From contig NZ_CP009241.1 of assembly GCF_000758525.1 (NCBI RefSeq), positions 62,001-126,000 on the forward strand: a stretch of 64,000 nucleotides of DNA. Direction: 5' to 3'. The notes under the pieces are model-generated. The model ran no database searches and had not been told where the DNA came from. It worked only from the letters and a program-made list of their open reading frames with translations. This DNA comes from Paenibacillus sp. FSL H7-0357 (GTDB lineage: Bacteria > Bacillota > Bacilli > Paenibacillales > Paenibacillaceae). A program made the translations under genes and the position numbers. Positions 27,001 to 33,650 of the stretch are shown piece after piece; the stretch's first letter is position 1; every line of letters starts with the position of its first letter.

Positions 27001-27585
27001 ATGAAAATAGGAGTGCTGGCGCTTCAAGGCGCCGTAACAGAACATATTGTCAGTATAGAAAAAGCCGGGGCTGAGGGCCTGCCCATCAAGCGTGTAGAGC
27101 AGCTGGCTGAGGTCCAGGGGCTCATTATACCTGGTGGAGAGAGCACCACGATAGGCAAGCTGATGCGCAAGTATGGCTTCATTGAAGCGATACGCGATTT
27201 TGCAGGCTTGGGCAAGCCTATTTTTGGAACATGTGCCGGCATGATTGTACTGGCGAAGAGAATCGCCGGCGGTGAGCCCGGACATCTCGAACTGATGGAC
27301 ATTACCGTTGCCCGGAATGCCTTTGGCCGCCAGCGGGAAAGTTTTGAATGTGATCTGGAGGTTAAAGGGATAAATGAGCCGGTGCGTGCCGTCTTTATCC
27401 GCGCTCCTCTTATTAATGAAACGGGTCCGAATGTGGATGTGCTCACGGTTTACAATGATGAGATTGTAACTGCGCGTGAAGGCAATCTGCTGGTCTCCTC
27501 CTTTCATCCGGAACTGACAGAAGATTACCGGCTGCACCAGTATTTTGCCGATATGGTAGAGGCAAGTCTGGCAGCCAAACAATAG
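27001..27585 (+). CDS. pdxT: Pyridoxal 5'-phosphate synthase glutaminase subunit PdxT
   Basis: PdxT hydrolyses glutamine and channels ammonia to PdxS. The class I amidotransferase triad is visible: Cys78 in FGTCAGMIVLAK, and the His and Glu in SFHPELTED near the C terminus. The oxyanion motif is IIPGGESTTI. Length is 194 aa. It forms an operon with pdxS. Confidence 0.97.
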   Translation: MKIGVLALQGAVTEHIVSIEKAGAEGLPIKRVEQLAEVQGLIIPGGESTTIGKLMRKYGFIEAIRDFAGLGKPIFGTCAGMIVLAKRIAGGEPGHLELMDITVARNAFGRQRESFECDLEVKGINEPVRAVFIRAPLINETGPNVDVLTVYNDEIVTAREGNLLVSSFHPELTEDYRLHQYFADMVEASLAAKQ

Positions 27586-27607
27586 AACTGCATATAAGAA
27601 CATTCTG

Positions 27608-27644
27608 ACTCTTTCAGTGCTGCAAAACAGCAATTTGAAAGAGT
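27608..27644 (+). terminator. Nested hairpin between pdxT and serS
   Basis: An outer stem ACTCTTTCA / TGAAAGAGT (nine bp) encloses TGCTG / CAGCA. The T run after it is poor, so it may be a weak terminator or a serS leader structure. No T-box core is present. Confidence 0.5.
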
Positions 27645-27671
27645 TTAGGCTGTTTTCAGGAGGGAAACTTT

Positions 27672-28958
27672 GTGCTAGATGTAAAAGTATTGCGCAGTGA
27701 TTACGCAAAGGTAGAAGAGGCGCTTAACAAACGCGGGAAATCGCTCGATTTGATCGCCCGATTTCCGCAGCTGGATCTGCGCCGCCGTGAGCTGCTGCAA
27801 GAGACAGAGGGTTTGAAGAACCGCCGGAACATTGTTTCCGGTGATGTTGCCAAGAAGAAGAAAAACGGCGAGCCGGCTGATGATTTAATTGCAGAGATGC
27901 GGACCGTTTCTGACCGCATTAAAGAACTCGATGATGAAGTGCGTGTTCTGGAGACTCAGATTGACGAACTGACGATGAGTATCCCGAACATTCCGCATGA
28001 ATCTGTACCAGTAGGCAAATCCGAGGAAGAGAATGTTGAATTGCGCCGCTGGTCGCAGCCAAGAGAATTCGGATTCACTCCAAAATCACATTGGGAGCTG
28101 GCACAGCAGCTGGATATCATTGATTTTGAAGCTGCTGCTAAGGTAACCGGCTCCAGATTTGTTTTCTATAAGGGACTTGGAGCTCGTCTTGAACGTGCCC
28201 TGATTAACTTTATGATGGACCTTCACAGTGGAGAGCATAATTATGAAGAGATGCTGCCGCCGTATATCGTCAACAAGGATAGCTTATATGGTACAGGCCA
28301 GCTTCCGAAGTTTGAAGAGGATCTGTTCAAGCTGCGGGATACCGAGTACTACTTAATTCCTACGGCTGAAGTCCCAGTGACGAATTACTATCGTGAGGAG
28401 ATTTTGACAGCGGCAGACCTACCCAAATATCATGTCGCTTACAGCTCCTGTTTCCGTTCTGAAGCAGGGTCGGCAGGACGTGATACCCGCGGACTTATCC
28501 GCCAGCACCAGTTCAACAAGGTGGAGCTGGTGAAGCTCACCACCCCTGAGACCTCGTATGAGGAGCTTGAGAAGATGACAGCGGATGCGGAGCGTGTACT
28601 GCAGCTTCTGGGGCTGCCATACCGTGTCCTGGGCCTATGCACCGGAGATATGGGCTTTACATCGGCTAAGACTTACGATTTGGAGGTTTGGCTGCCGGAG
28701 AGCGGCATGTACCGTGAAATCTCCTCTTGCTCCAATACGGAGGACTTCCAGGCGCGCCGGGCGAATATCCGTTTCCGCAAGGAACCCAAATCCAAGCCGG
28801 AGTTTGTTCATACGCTGAATGGCTCTGCACTGGCTGTCGGCCGGACGGTCGCCGCTATTCTGGAGAACTACCAGCAAGAAGATGGCAGCGTCCAGATTCC
28901 AGAGGCCCTTCAGCCGTATATGCGTAATGTAAAATGTATTAGTCCTAAAGTTTCTTAA
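27672..28958 (+). CDS. serS: Seryl-tRNA synthetase
   Basis: SerS charges tRNA-Ser and tRNA-Sec-type substrates. The N-terminal long coiled coil (about residues 25-105, with [17 protein letters not shown]) reaches the tRNA variable arm. The class II core follows, with [21 protein letters not shown] as motif 2 and [20 protein letters not shown] as motif 3. Start is GTG at 27672 after AGGAGGGAAA. Length is 428 aa. A serine tRNA gene lies immediately downstream. Confidence 0.96.
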   Translation: MLDVKVLRSDYAKVEEALNKRGKSLDLIARFPQLDLRRRELLQETEGLKNRRNIVSGDVAKKKKNGEPADDLIAEMRTVSDRIKELDDEVRVLETQIDELTMSIPNIPHESVPVGKSEEENVELRRWSQPREFGFTPKSHWELAQQLDIIDFEAAAKVTGSRFVFYKGLGARLERALINFMMDLHSGEHNYEEMLPPYIVNKDSLYGTGQLPKFEEDLFKLRDTEYYLIPTAEVPVTNYYREEILTAADLPKYHVAYSSCFRSEAGSAGRDTRGLIRQHQFNKVELVKLTTPETSYEELEKMTADAERVLQLLGLPYRVLGLCTGDMGFTSAKTYDLEVWLPESGMYREISSCSNTEDFQARRANIRFRKEPKSKPEFVHTLNGSALAVGRTVAAILENYQQEDGSVQIPEALQPYMRNVKCISPKVS

Positions 28959-28966
28959 TAAAACAG

Positions 28967-28996
28967 TTGCTTATTGTTTGTATTGTGTGGTACAAT
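28967..28996 (+). promoter_or_regulatory. Promoter of the tRNA-Ser gene
   Basis: TTGCTT (28967-28972), 18-nt spacer, TACAAT (28991-28996), 29 bases before the tRNA. Confidence 0.5.
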
Positions 28997-29025
28997 TACT
29001 AATGCATGTGAAATTTAGATGCATT

Positions 29026-29114
29026 GGAGAGGTACCGAAGCGGTCATAACGGGGCGGTCTTGAAAACCGTTAGGGTGCAAGCCCACATGGGTTCGAATCC
29101 CATCCTCTCCGCCA
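29026..29114 (+). tRNA. tRNA-Ser (anticodon UGA), CCA encoded
   Basis: Acceptor arms GGAGAGG and CCTCTCC pair perfectly, followed by discriminator G and an encoded CCA. The anticodon stem GCGGT/ACCGT holds the loop CTTGAAA with anticodon TGA. The long variable arm (about TTAGGGTGCAAGCCCACAT) is typical of serine tRNAs. The T-loop is GGTTCGAATCC. Confidence 0.97.
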
Positions 29115-29144
29115 TTTCCTTTAATTGAATGAATTTACAGATAG

Positions 29145-29176
29145 AAGCCGCCTTCCTTGGAAGGCGGCTTTTTTGT
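29145..29176 (+). terminator. Terminator of the tRNA-Ser gene
   Basis: A 12-bp perfect stem (AAGCCGCCTTCC / GGAAGGCGGCTT) with a 2-nt loop is followed by a T run. Confidence 0.95.
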
Positions 29177-29219
29177 ACAGCAGGTTGAGAAAAATAAGGT
29201 TGTGGAATTTAATTTTTTA

Positions 29220-29257
29220 AATATTCCTTTACAGGAATATTCCCATGATGGTATATT
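29220..29257 (+). promoter_or_regulatory. Promoter with overlapping palindromic operator for the ArsR-type gene
   Basis: A perfect 8-bp inverted repeat AATATTCC (29220-29227) / GGAATATT (29234-29241) spans the -35 TTTACA (29228-29233). The -10 TATATT (29252-29257) lies 18 nt further. This geometry suits autorepression by the downstream ArsR-family protein. Confidence 0.5.
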
Positions 29258-29326
29258 TATATCGAGCAAGGGAATACAAAAGCCAGACACTTAATGAAGG
29301 GTACGTACCTTCACAGCTAAGAATGG

Positions 29327-29674
29327 ATGATGACTATGAATTCGAATGTCATGAGTGCCTTGGCAGAGCCTAACCGCCTGCAGATTGTTGAGCTTTTGCG
29401 CGAACGCCCGCTAACTGTAGGGGAAATCGCTGAAAGGCTGCAACTGCGCCAGCCTCAAGCATCCAAACATTTGCGTGTTCTAAGTGAGGCTGGCATCGTG
29501 GAGGCCCGGGTGGACGCTAACCGCCGGATCTATAGCCTGCTGCCGGAACCTTTTCAGGAGCTGGAGAATTGGCTGAGGAGCTATCGCCACATCTGGGAGG
29601 AGCGGTTCGACCGGCTGGATGACTATTTACAGAAAGTACAAGGTAAGCAAGCAGTAGAAGAGCAGCAAGATTGA
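29327..29674 (+). CDS. ArsR-family winged-helix regulator
   Basis: The 115-aa protein is a single winged HTH: LAEPNRLQIVELLRERPLTVGEIAERL, then the recognition helix QPQASKHLRVLSEAG and the wing with RRIYSLLPEPF. There is no Cys-rich metal site of the ArsR/SmtB kind. It belongs to the group that pairs with SRPBCC (AHSA1-like) proteins, and such a gene follows 82 bases downstream. The exact start is uncertain (ATG 29327, 29330 or 29336) because the ribosome site is weak. An autoregulatory role is inferred from the palindrome over its promoter. Confidence 0.85.
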   Translation: MMTMNSNVMSALAEPNRLQIVELLRERPLTVGEIAERLQLRQPQASKHLRVLSEAGIVEARVDANRRIYSLLPEPFQELENWLRSYRHIWEERFDRLDDYLQKVQGKQAVEEQQD

Positions 29675-29756
29675 ATAAGAGATGATGGATGAGCTTTGCG
29701 AACGCTGTGGCAGAACTGTCTTAACCCACTAAGGAAGATCGAGGAGGAAATTAAAA

Positions 29757-30275
29757 ATGGCAAATGAAATGGTATCCAAGGTAGAGGATAAGGTACTTAT
29801 TCTGGAACGTGAGTTCAATGCCCCTCGGGAGCTGGTATTTCAGGCGTTTTCGCAAGCAGAGCATCTGAAGCATTGGTGGGGGCCGAGAGGCTGGTCGCTG
29901 CCGGTATGCCATATGGATTTCCGCGTGGGCGGAGTCTGGCATTATTGTATGAAGTGCGAGGACAAGAACCAGGGTGATTTCTATGGTATGGAATCATGGG
30001 GCAAGGGTGTGTACCGTGAGATCGTTGCACCAGAGAAGATCGTGTATGTAGATTATTTCTCCGATGCGGAGGGCAACGTTGCAGATGATATGCCTGAGAC
30101 GCTCGTTACCCTAATCTTCGTCGAAACAGAAGATGGGACTAAAGTCATTAATCGCGCAGAATATGCGACAGCAGAAGGATTGCAGCAGGTACTGGATATG
30201 GGTATGCTGCAGGGTATCACGGAGACCTGGAACAGACTGGTTGAGCATTTGGACTCGATCCGGAAGATCGGTTAA
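29757..30275 (+). CDS. SRPBCC / AHSA1-like domain protein
   Basis: The 172-aa protein is one START-like (SRPBCC) domain of the Hsp90-ATPase-activator-homologue type. Signs are EREFNAPRELVFQAFSQAEH at the N terminus, LKHWWGPRGW, the DFRVGGVWHY turn, and a C-terminal long helix ending in LVEHLDSI. Such domains bind hydrophobic ligands; the ligand here is unknown. It has a strong ribosome site (GAGGAGGAAATTAAAA). The pairing with an upstream ArsR regulator is common and suggests joint control. Confidence 0.85.
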   Translation: MANEMVSKVEDKVLILEREFNAPRELVFQAFSQAEHLKHWWGPRGWSLPVCHMDFRVGGVWHYCMKCEDKNQGDFYGMESWGKGVYREIVAPEKIVYVDYFSDAEGNVADDMPETLVTLIFVETEDGTKVINRAEYATAEGLQQVLDMGMLQGITETWNRLVEHLDSIRKIG

Positions 30276-30298
30276 AGGATAAAAGTCCTGCATATATG

Positions 30299-30334
30299 AA
30301 GGTCATTCCTCTTAGAAGGAGTGATCTTTTTTTA
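30299..30334 (+). terminator. Terminator after the SRPBCC gene
   Basis: AAGGTCATTCCT pairs with AGGAGTGATCTT (two G-U pairs) across a 5-nt loop. A T run follows. Confidence 0.8.
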
Positions 30335-30418
30335 TTCTTATTTATGGAACCTGTTCCAGAGGGAATAAAAATCCTCTTTTCTCCGCAATGTATTAAAGAA
30401 GGGAGGCTGATAAGAACA

Positions 30419-30760
30419 ATGAACCGACAATTACAACTGGACCAGCAAAGTCTGGTTACCGCATGGCAGGAGCGTCTGCCTGCACTGATGGAGGATGGAG
30501 ACAGCTTTAGTGTGCAAGGAGATGCAGCTGACCAGAACAGTCTGCTGATTCATTTCAATGCGGCAGGGCGGCAGGATTATTCTCTTGATTTTCGCTGCAC
30601 TTATGTCGATAGCCGTGAAGTGGCTGTGAATCTGATTGATGCCGAGCAGAGCGGAAGGAATACCGATGAGCGTACCGATGCCGTACAATTACTGGCCCAG
30701 CAGTATACAAGACAGATTCATGAATGTGCACAAGCGCTACAAGATTTAACTAATCCATAG
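30419..30760 (+). CDS. Conserved hypothetical protein
   Basis: A 113-aa soluble protein (MNRQLQLDQQSLVTAW...) with no signal peptide and no motif that I recognise. The ATG at 30419 follows GGGAGG. The frame is open further upstream, but that part runs through the preceding terminator. It lies 14 bases before a small spore-protein gene, so a sporulation role is possible. A sigma-G-like pair (GGAATA at about 30361, 18-nt spacer, CAATGTA) lies upstream but is a weak match. Confidence 0.65.
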   Translation: MNRQLQLDQQSLVTAWQERLPALMEDGDSFSVQGDAADQNSLLIHFNAAGRQDYSLDFRCTYVDSREVAVNLIDAEQSGRNTDERTDAVQLLAQQYTRQIHECAQALQDLTNP

Positions 30761-30774
30761 GAGGGGAATAAGAA

Positions 30775-30924
30775 ATGAGTAAGCCTAAAAGTATGCCGGT
30801 TCCCGGGGTAGACACCAATCATGAGCCTAGAGGAGAACATCATTCTTCAGCGCCCAAGCCGCTTTCCGGCTCCAAAAAGGTCAAACAGGCTAACCATGTA
30901 GATCATCATAATCCGCAGGGATAA
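30775..30924 (+). CDS. sspP: Small acid-soluble spore protein P-like (SspP)
   Basis: This 49-codon gene begins after TAGGAGGGGAATAAGAA. Its C-terminal half PKPLSGSKKVKQANH closely matches the PLSGSKKVK-NH core of B. subtilis SspP, a minor spore-core protein of similar size (48 aa). The rest is rich in His, Pro and Lys, as in that family. It is 14 bases downstream of a hypothetical gene and is followed by a strong terminator. Minor SASPs of this group are made in the forespore. The assignment rests on one shared motif plus size. Confidence 0.8.
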   Translation: MSKPKSMPVPGVDTNHEPRGEHHSSAPKPLSGSKKVKQANHVDHHNPQG

Positions 30925-30952
30925 CACCTTCGGAAAAGAAAGGAGAAATGAA

Positions 30953-31008
30953 CTGTTTCCCCTTTTTGCCAAATGGTTTATCATTAGGAAGGGGAAACAA
31001 TTTTTTTA
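30953..31008 (+). terminator. Terminator after sspP
   Basis: TGTTTCCCC (30954-30962) pairs with GGGGAAACA (30991-30999), followed by A and seven T. Confidence 0.85.
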
Positions 31009-31028
31009 CATGGGAGAGGAGAACAACA

Positions 31029-32120
31029 ATGAACAAAAAATGGGGGTTATCCGCTTCCGCATTGCTGCTTGCAGCTGCAATTATTTTGCCGGGATGCGCG
31101 AACAAACAAGAGGCACCAAAAGAGGCCCTGAAATCGGCCGCCGCTAAAGCGACTGCATTGACTTCATATGAAATGAAGAGCAAGCTAGTCATTAACAACC
31201 TGACAGTGGAAGCCGGTGAAGGTACAACGGATGCCACGACAGGTATGGTGCTCAGTATGCTGAAGAACGCTGATATTTCCGTGAATGGGGTATACCAAGC
31301 GGATCCGATGCAGACAGAAATGACTATGGTACTGAACCTGAAGGGTGATATGGCGATGTCCTTTAACATCCCTATGGTAATGACCGCAGAGAAGATGTAC
31401 GTCAAAGTACCGTCGATTCCGTTCTTGCCGCTTCCGGAGACAATTGTAGGGAAGTACGTAGAGCTTGACCTGAAGGAACTGGCAGAGCAGGGCGGCACCG
31501 AATGGAGCCCGGCTTCAGTAGACACGCAAAAAATGCAAAAGCTCTCCAATGAAGTGGTAAGCACACTGTTGGCCGAGTATGATGAAGAGAAATATTTTAC
31601 CGACATCAAACCTAAAGATGCAGCATTGCCGGAGGACGTCAAGGCTAAACAAGTGGTTCAGTTCCAGGTGACCAATGACAATGTCAAAGAAGCACTTACA
31701 ATCCTCGTGAATAATGCACTGCCGAAGATTATTGATATTGTGGGTAAGGAAGAATACAAGACTATGCTGCAAATTGACGAGGCTGATTTAGCCAAAGCCA
31801 AAGAAGAACTGCAGTCCAGCGAGACCCGTGCCGAGGTCGACAAAGGATTGGCTGATTTGAACAAGTATCTTACGATCAACCAATTCAAACTCGATACCGC
31901 GATCGACAAAGATAGCTTCCCTGTATACCAGAACCTGTTGATGGATATCATCGTCAAAGATCCTGAGCAAGGAACGAACGTCAGCCTGTCATTAACCGGA
32001 AGTAACCAATACAGCAAAGTTAATGAGAAGCAGACCTTCACGATTGGCATCCCGCAGGGCGATGATGTAGTTACAATGGAAGAGCTGCAACAGCAGTTCG
32101 GTGGAATGGGCACTTATTGA
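31029..32120 (+). CDS. Secreted lipoprotein of unknown function
   Basis: The N terminus is a lipoprotein signal (MNKKWGLSASALLLAAAI, then lipobox LPGC), so the mature protein would be attached to the outer face of the membrane at that Cys. The remaining roughly 340 residues alternate short strands and include ALTSYEMKSKLVI, like the lipid-carrier-type (LppX/DUF6612-like) lipoproteins of Firmicutes, but I cannot assign a family firmly. ATG 31029 follows GGGAGAGGAGAACAACA. It is a single-gene unit between two terminators. Confidence 0.8.
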   Translation: MNKKWGLSASALLLAAAIILPGCANKQEAPKEALKSAAAKATALTSYEMKSKLVINNLTVEAGEGTTDATTGMVLSMLKNADISVNGVYQADPMQTEMTMVLNLKGDMAMSFNIPMVMTAEKMYVKVPSIPFLPLPETIVGKYVELDLKELAEQGGTEWSPASVDTQKMQKLSNEVVSTLLAEYDEEKYFTDIKPKDAALPEDVKAKQVVQFQVTNDNVKEALTILVNNALPKIIDIVGKEEYKTMLQIDEADLAKAKEELQSSETRAEVDKGLADLNKYLTINQFKLDTAIDKDSFPVYQNLLMDIIVKDPEQGTNVSLSLTGSNQYSKVNEKQTFTIGIPQGDDVVTMEELQQQFGGMGTY

Positions 32121-32134
32121 TCTAAGCAACATAG

Positions 32135-32181
32135 AAATCCCGCATGCGTGCGTATTTTTCGCGCTCATGCGGGATTTTTTT
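32135..32181 (+). terminator. Terminator after the lipoprotein gene
   Basis: AATCCCGCATG pairs perfectly with CATGCGGGATT over an 18-nt loop. Seven T follow. Confidence 0.9.
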
Positions 32182-32192
32182 GTCCAAATATA

Positions 32193-32248
32193 AGAATTTA
32201 TATGCTTCACGCTATAAATTATCCTTCAATTTCTCGCTGAAACGGATA
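32193..32248. repeat. 56-bp segment duplicated at 62236-62291
   Basis: The end of the GNAT gene (last 12 codons, stop and 19 following bases) reappears at 62236-62291 with 54 of 56 positions identical. Confidence 0.9.
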
Positions 32249-32796
32249 GTATCATCGGCCAGAATAGCGTAGGTGCGGTGGTCCTGCCACTGACCGTTGA
32301 TTTTAATGAAATGCCGGGCAATTCCTTCTGCCTGAAACCCGTTCTTCTCCAATACACGGCGGGAGCCTTCGTTATGCAGCAGGATGCAAGCCTGTACCCG
32401 ATGCAGCCCAAGAGCATGGAAGGCATACTCCAGGATTAAGCCTACAGCGGCGCTGGTATACCCTTTTCCTTGTACCTCATGGTCAATAAAATAGCCGATA
32501 TCGGCATATTGTCCGACGCCACGTACCACATTGGAAATGGTAACCTGCCCAATTAATTGTCCGTCCAGCAGGAAGATGCCAAACATATAGGCTCTATCCT
32601 GACGGGCATCCTCCAAACGCTGGCCAACGAGCTGCTTCTGGCTTTCAAGGGTAAAATAATCGTCCTCGCGCAGTGGTTCAAACGGCTGATGCTGTACCTT
32701 GTTGCGCAGGCGCAGCTGAAGCAGCTCATCTGCATCCTGGAGCTGCAGCAGGGAGAGATAGATACCTTGAGACGTATTGTACAGTTTAAGAGACAT
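32212..32796 (-). CDS. GNAT acetyltransferase (RimJ/RimL type)
   Basis: The 194-aa protein has the RimJ/RimL-like N-acetyltransferase fold: LRLRNKVQHQPFEP near the start, then YADIGYFIDHEVQGKGYTSAAV with the acetyl-CoA loop (GKGYTS), and LGLHRVQACILLHNEGSRRVLEKNGFQ. Proteins of this group acetylate protein N-termini or small molecules; the substrate is unknown. The start MSLKLYN is chosen because AAGGAGG lies 6 nt upstream. It lies downstream of tadA on the same strand. Its last 12 codons are duplicated near the insertion element at 62.2 kb. Confidence 0.85.
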   Translation of the reverse strand: MSLKLYNTSQGIYLSLLQLQDADELLQLRLRNKVQHQPFEPLREDDYFTLESQKQLVGQRLEDARQDRAYMFGIFLLDGQLIGQVTISNVVRGVGQYADIGYFIDHEVQGKGYTSAAVGLILEYAFHALGLHRVQACILLHNEGSRRVLEKNGFQAEGIARHFIKINGQWQDHRTYAILADDTIRFSEKLKDNL

Positions 32797-32826
32797 ATAA
32801 TCCTCCTTGGTCATTTTTGCGAATAA

Positions 32827-33336
32827 CTATAGCTTGGACGGCTTCTGGCGCAAGCGGCGGAAAAAGGAAGTCAGCAGATCCGCACACTCCTCCTGCAAGA
32901 TACCTTGAATGACTTCGGTCCGGTGATTGAACCGCGGTTCCTCCAGGAGATTCATGAGGGTGCCTGCACAGCCGGCTTTAGGGTCTGTTGTGCCATATAC
33001 CGTGAGAGGGACTCTAGATTGAACCATGGCCCCCGCACACATCGGACAGGGCTCAAGGGTAACGTAGAGCCGGCAATCGAGCAGCCTCCAGGAGTTCAAA
33101 GCTATACTGGCCTCGCGGATGGCCACCATTTCAGCATGAGCCGTGGAGTCCATTGTGGTCTCACGCAGATTGTAGCCGCGCCCGATGATTTCGCCATGGC
33201 GGACAATTACTGCTCCGATGGGCACCTCGCCCAGTGCCTCTGCTTTGCGGGCTTCCGCAATCGCCTCCCGCATCCAATATTCATGAGCCTCCTGCTCTTC
33301 GGGCGGCAGTTCATCAAGTAATATATTCAAGTGCAT
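32827..33336 (-). CDS. tadA: tRNA-specific adenosine deaminase TadA
   Basis: TadA converts A34 to inosine in tRNA-Arg(ACG). The zinc site is H67 in TAHAEMVAIRE with E69 as the proton shuttle, plus C97 and C100 in LEPCPMCAGAM. The EVPIGAVIV and NLRETTMDSTAHAE segments are typical. The start is uncertain: ATG 33336 (after GAAGGGAAG) gives 169 aa, and a TTG two codons on is also possible. In B. subtilis tadA precedes the SRP RNA and dnaX; here it does not. Confidence 0.93.
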   Translation of the reverse strand: MHLNILLDELPPEEQEAHEYWMREAIAEARKAEALGEVPIGAVIVRHGEIIGRGYNLRETTMDSTAHAEMVAIREASIALNSWRLLDCRLYVTLEPCPMCAGAMVQSRVPLTVYGTTDPKAGCAGTLMNLLEEPRFNHRTEVIQGILQEECADLLTSFFRRLRQKPSKL

Positions 33337-33391
33337 CTTCCCTTCGTATTCTGTACCTTGTGCAACGAACAAATATTCGTTCTGAACAAAT

Positions 33392-33508
33392 TGTGTATAA
33401 GTCTGTGGATAACCGCCGACTTATACACAATATTGTACACATCAGAATTTAATAAATTGTTTATATGTGTATAGCCTGTGGATTAACCTTATGTTTTTCT
33501 TATCCATT
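33392..33508. promoter_or_regulatory. Cluster of DnaA-box-like sites
   Basis: Three exact TTATNCACA matches lie at 33392-33400 (reverse), 33404-33412 (reverse, TTATCCACA) and 33421-33429 (forward). One-mismatch sites follow at 33433-33441 (TTGTACACA), 33466-33474 (reverse) and 33477-33485 (reverse), and a two-mismatch TTATCCATT at 33500-33508. The surrounding sequence is AT-rich. The cluster occupies the divergent region between tadA and the histidine kinase gene. Confidence 0.7.
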
Positions 33509-33650
33509 GTAGAGAAACTCCCTATAAAATTCAATGCTTCGCAAAATATGCCCCGTCTCTGAAATGTCTTTTCAAATGGATAGGCAAAAGGTATGATATT
33601 CATGAACACTCCGCTAGGATTTACCAGCGGATAAGAGGTGAAAAAGCAGC

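Noticed and set aside
33366..33379. LexA-like site CGAACAAATATTCG near tadA
   Set aside because: It matches the Gram-positive SOS box at most but not all key positions (ATTCG instead of GTTCG) and is isolated. The neighbouring genes are not SOS genes.
33373..33650. Chromosomal origin (oriC)
   Set aside because: DnaA boxes cluster here, but dnaA and dnaN are absent and no adjacent AT-rich unwinding repeat or DnaA-trio was recognised. An outlying DnaA-binding cluster fits better.
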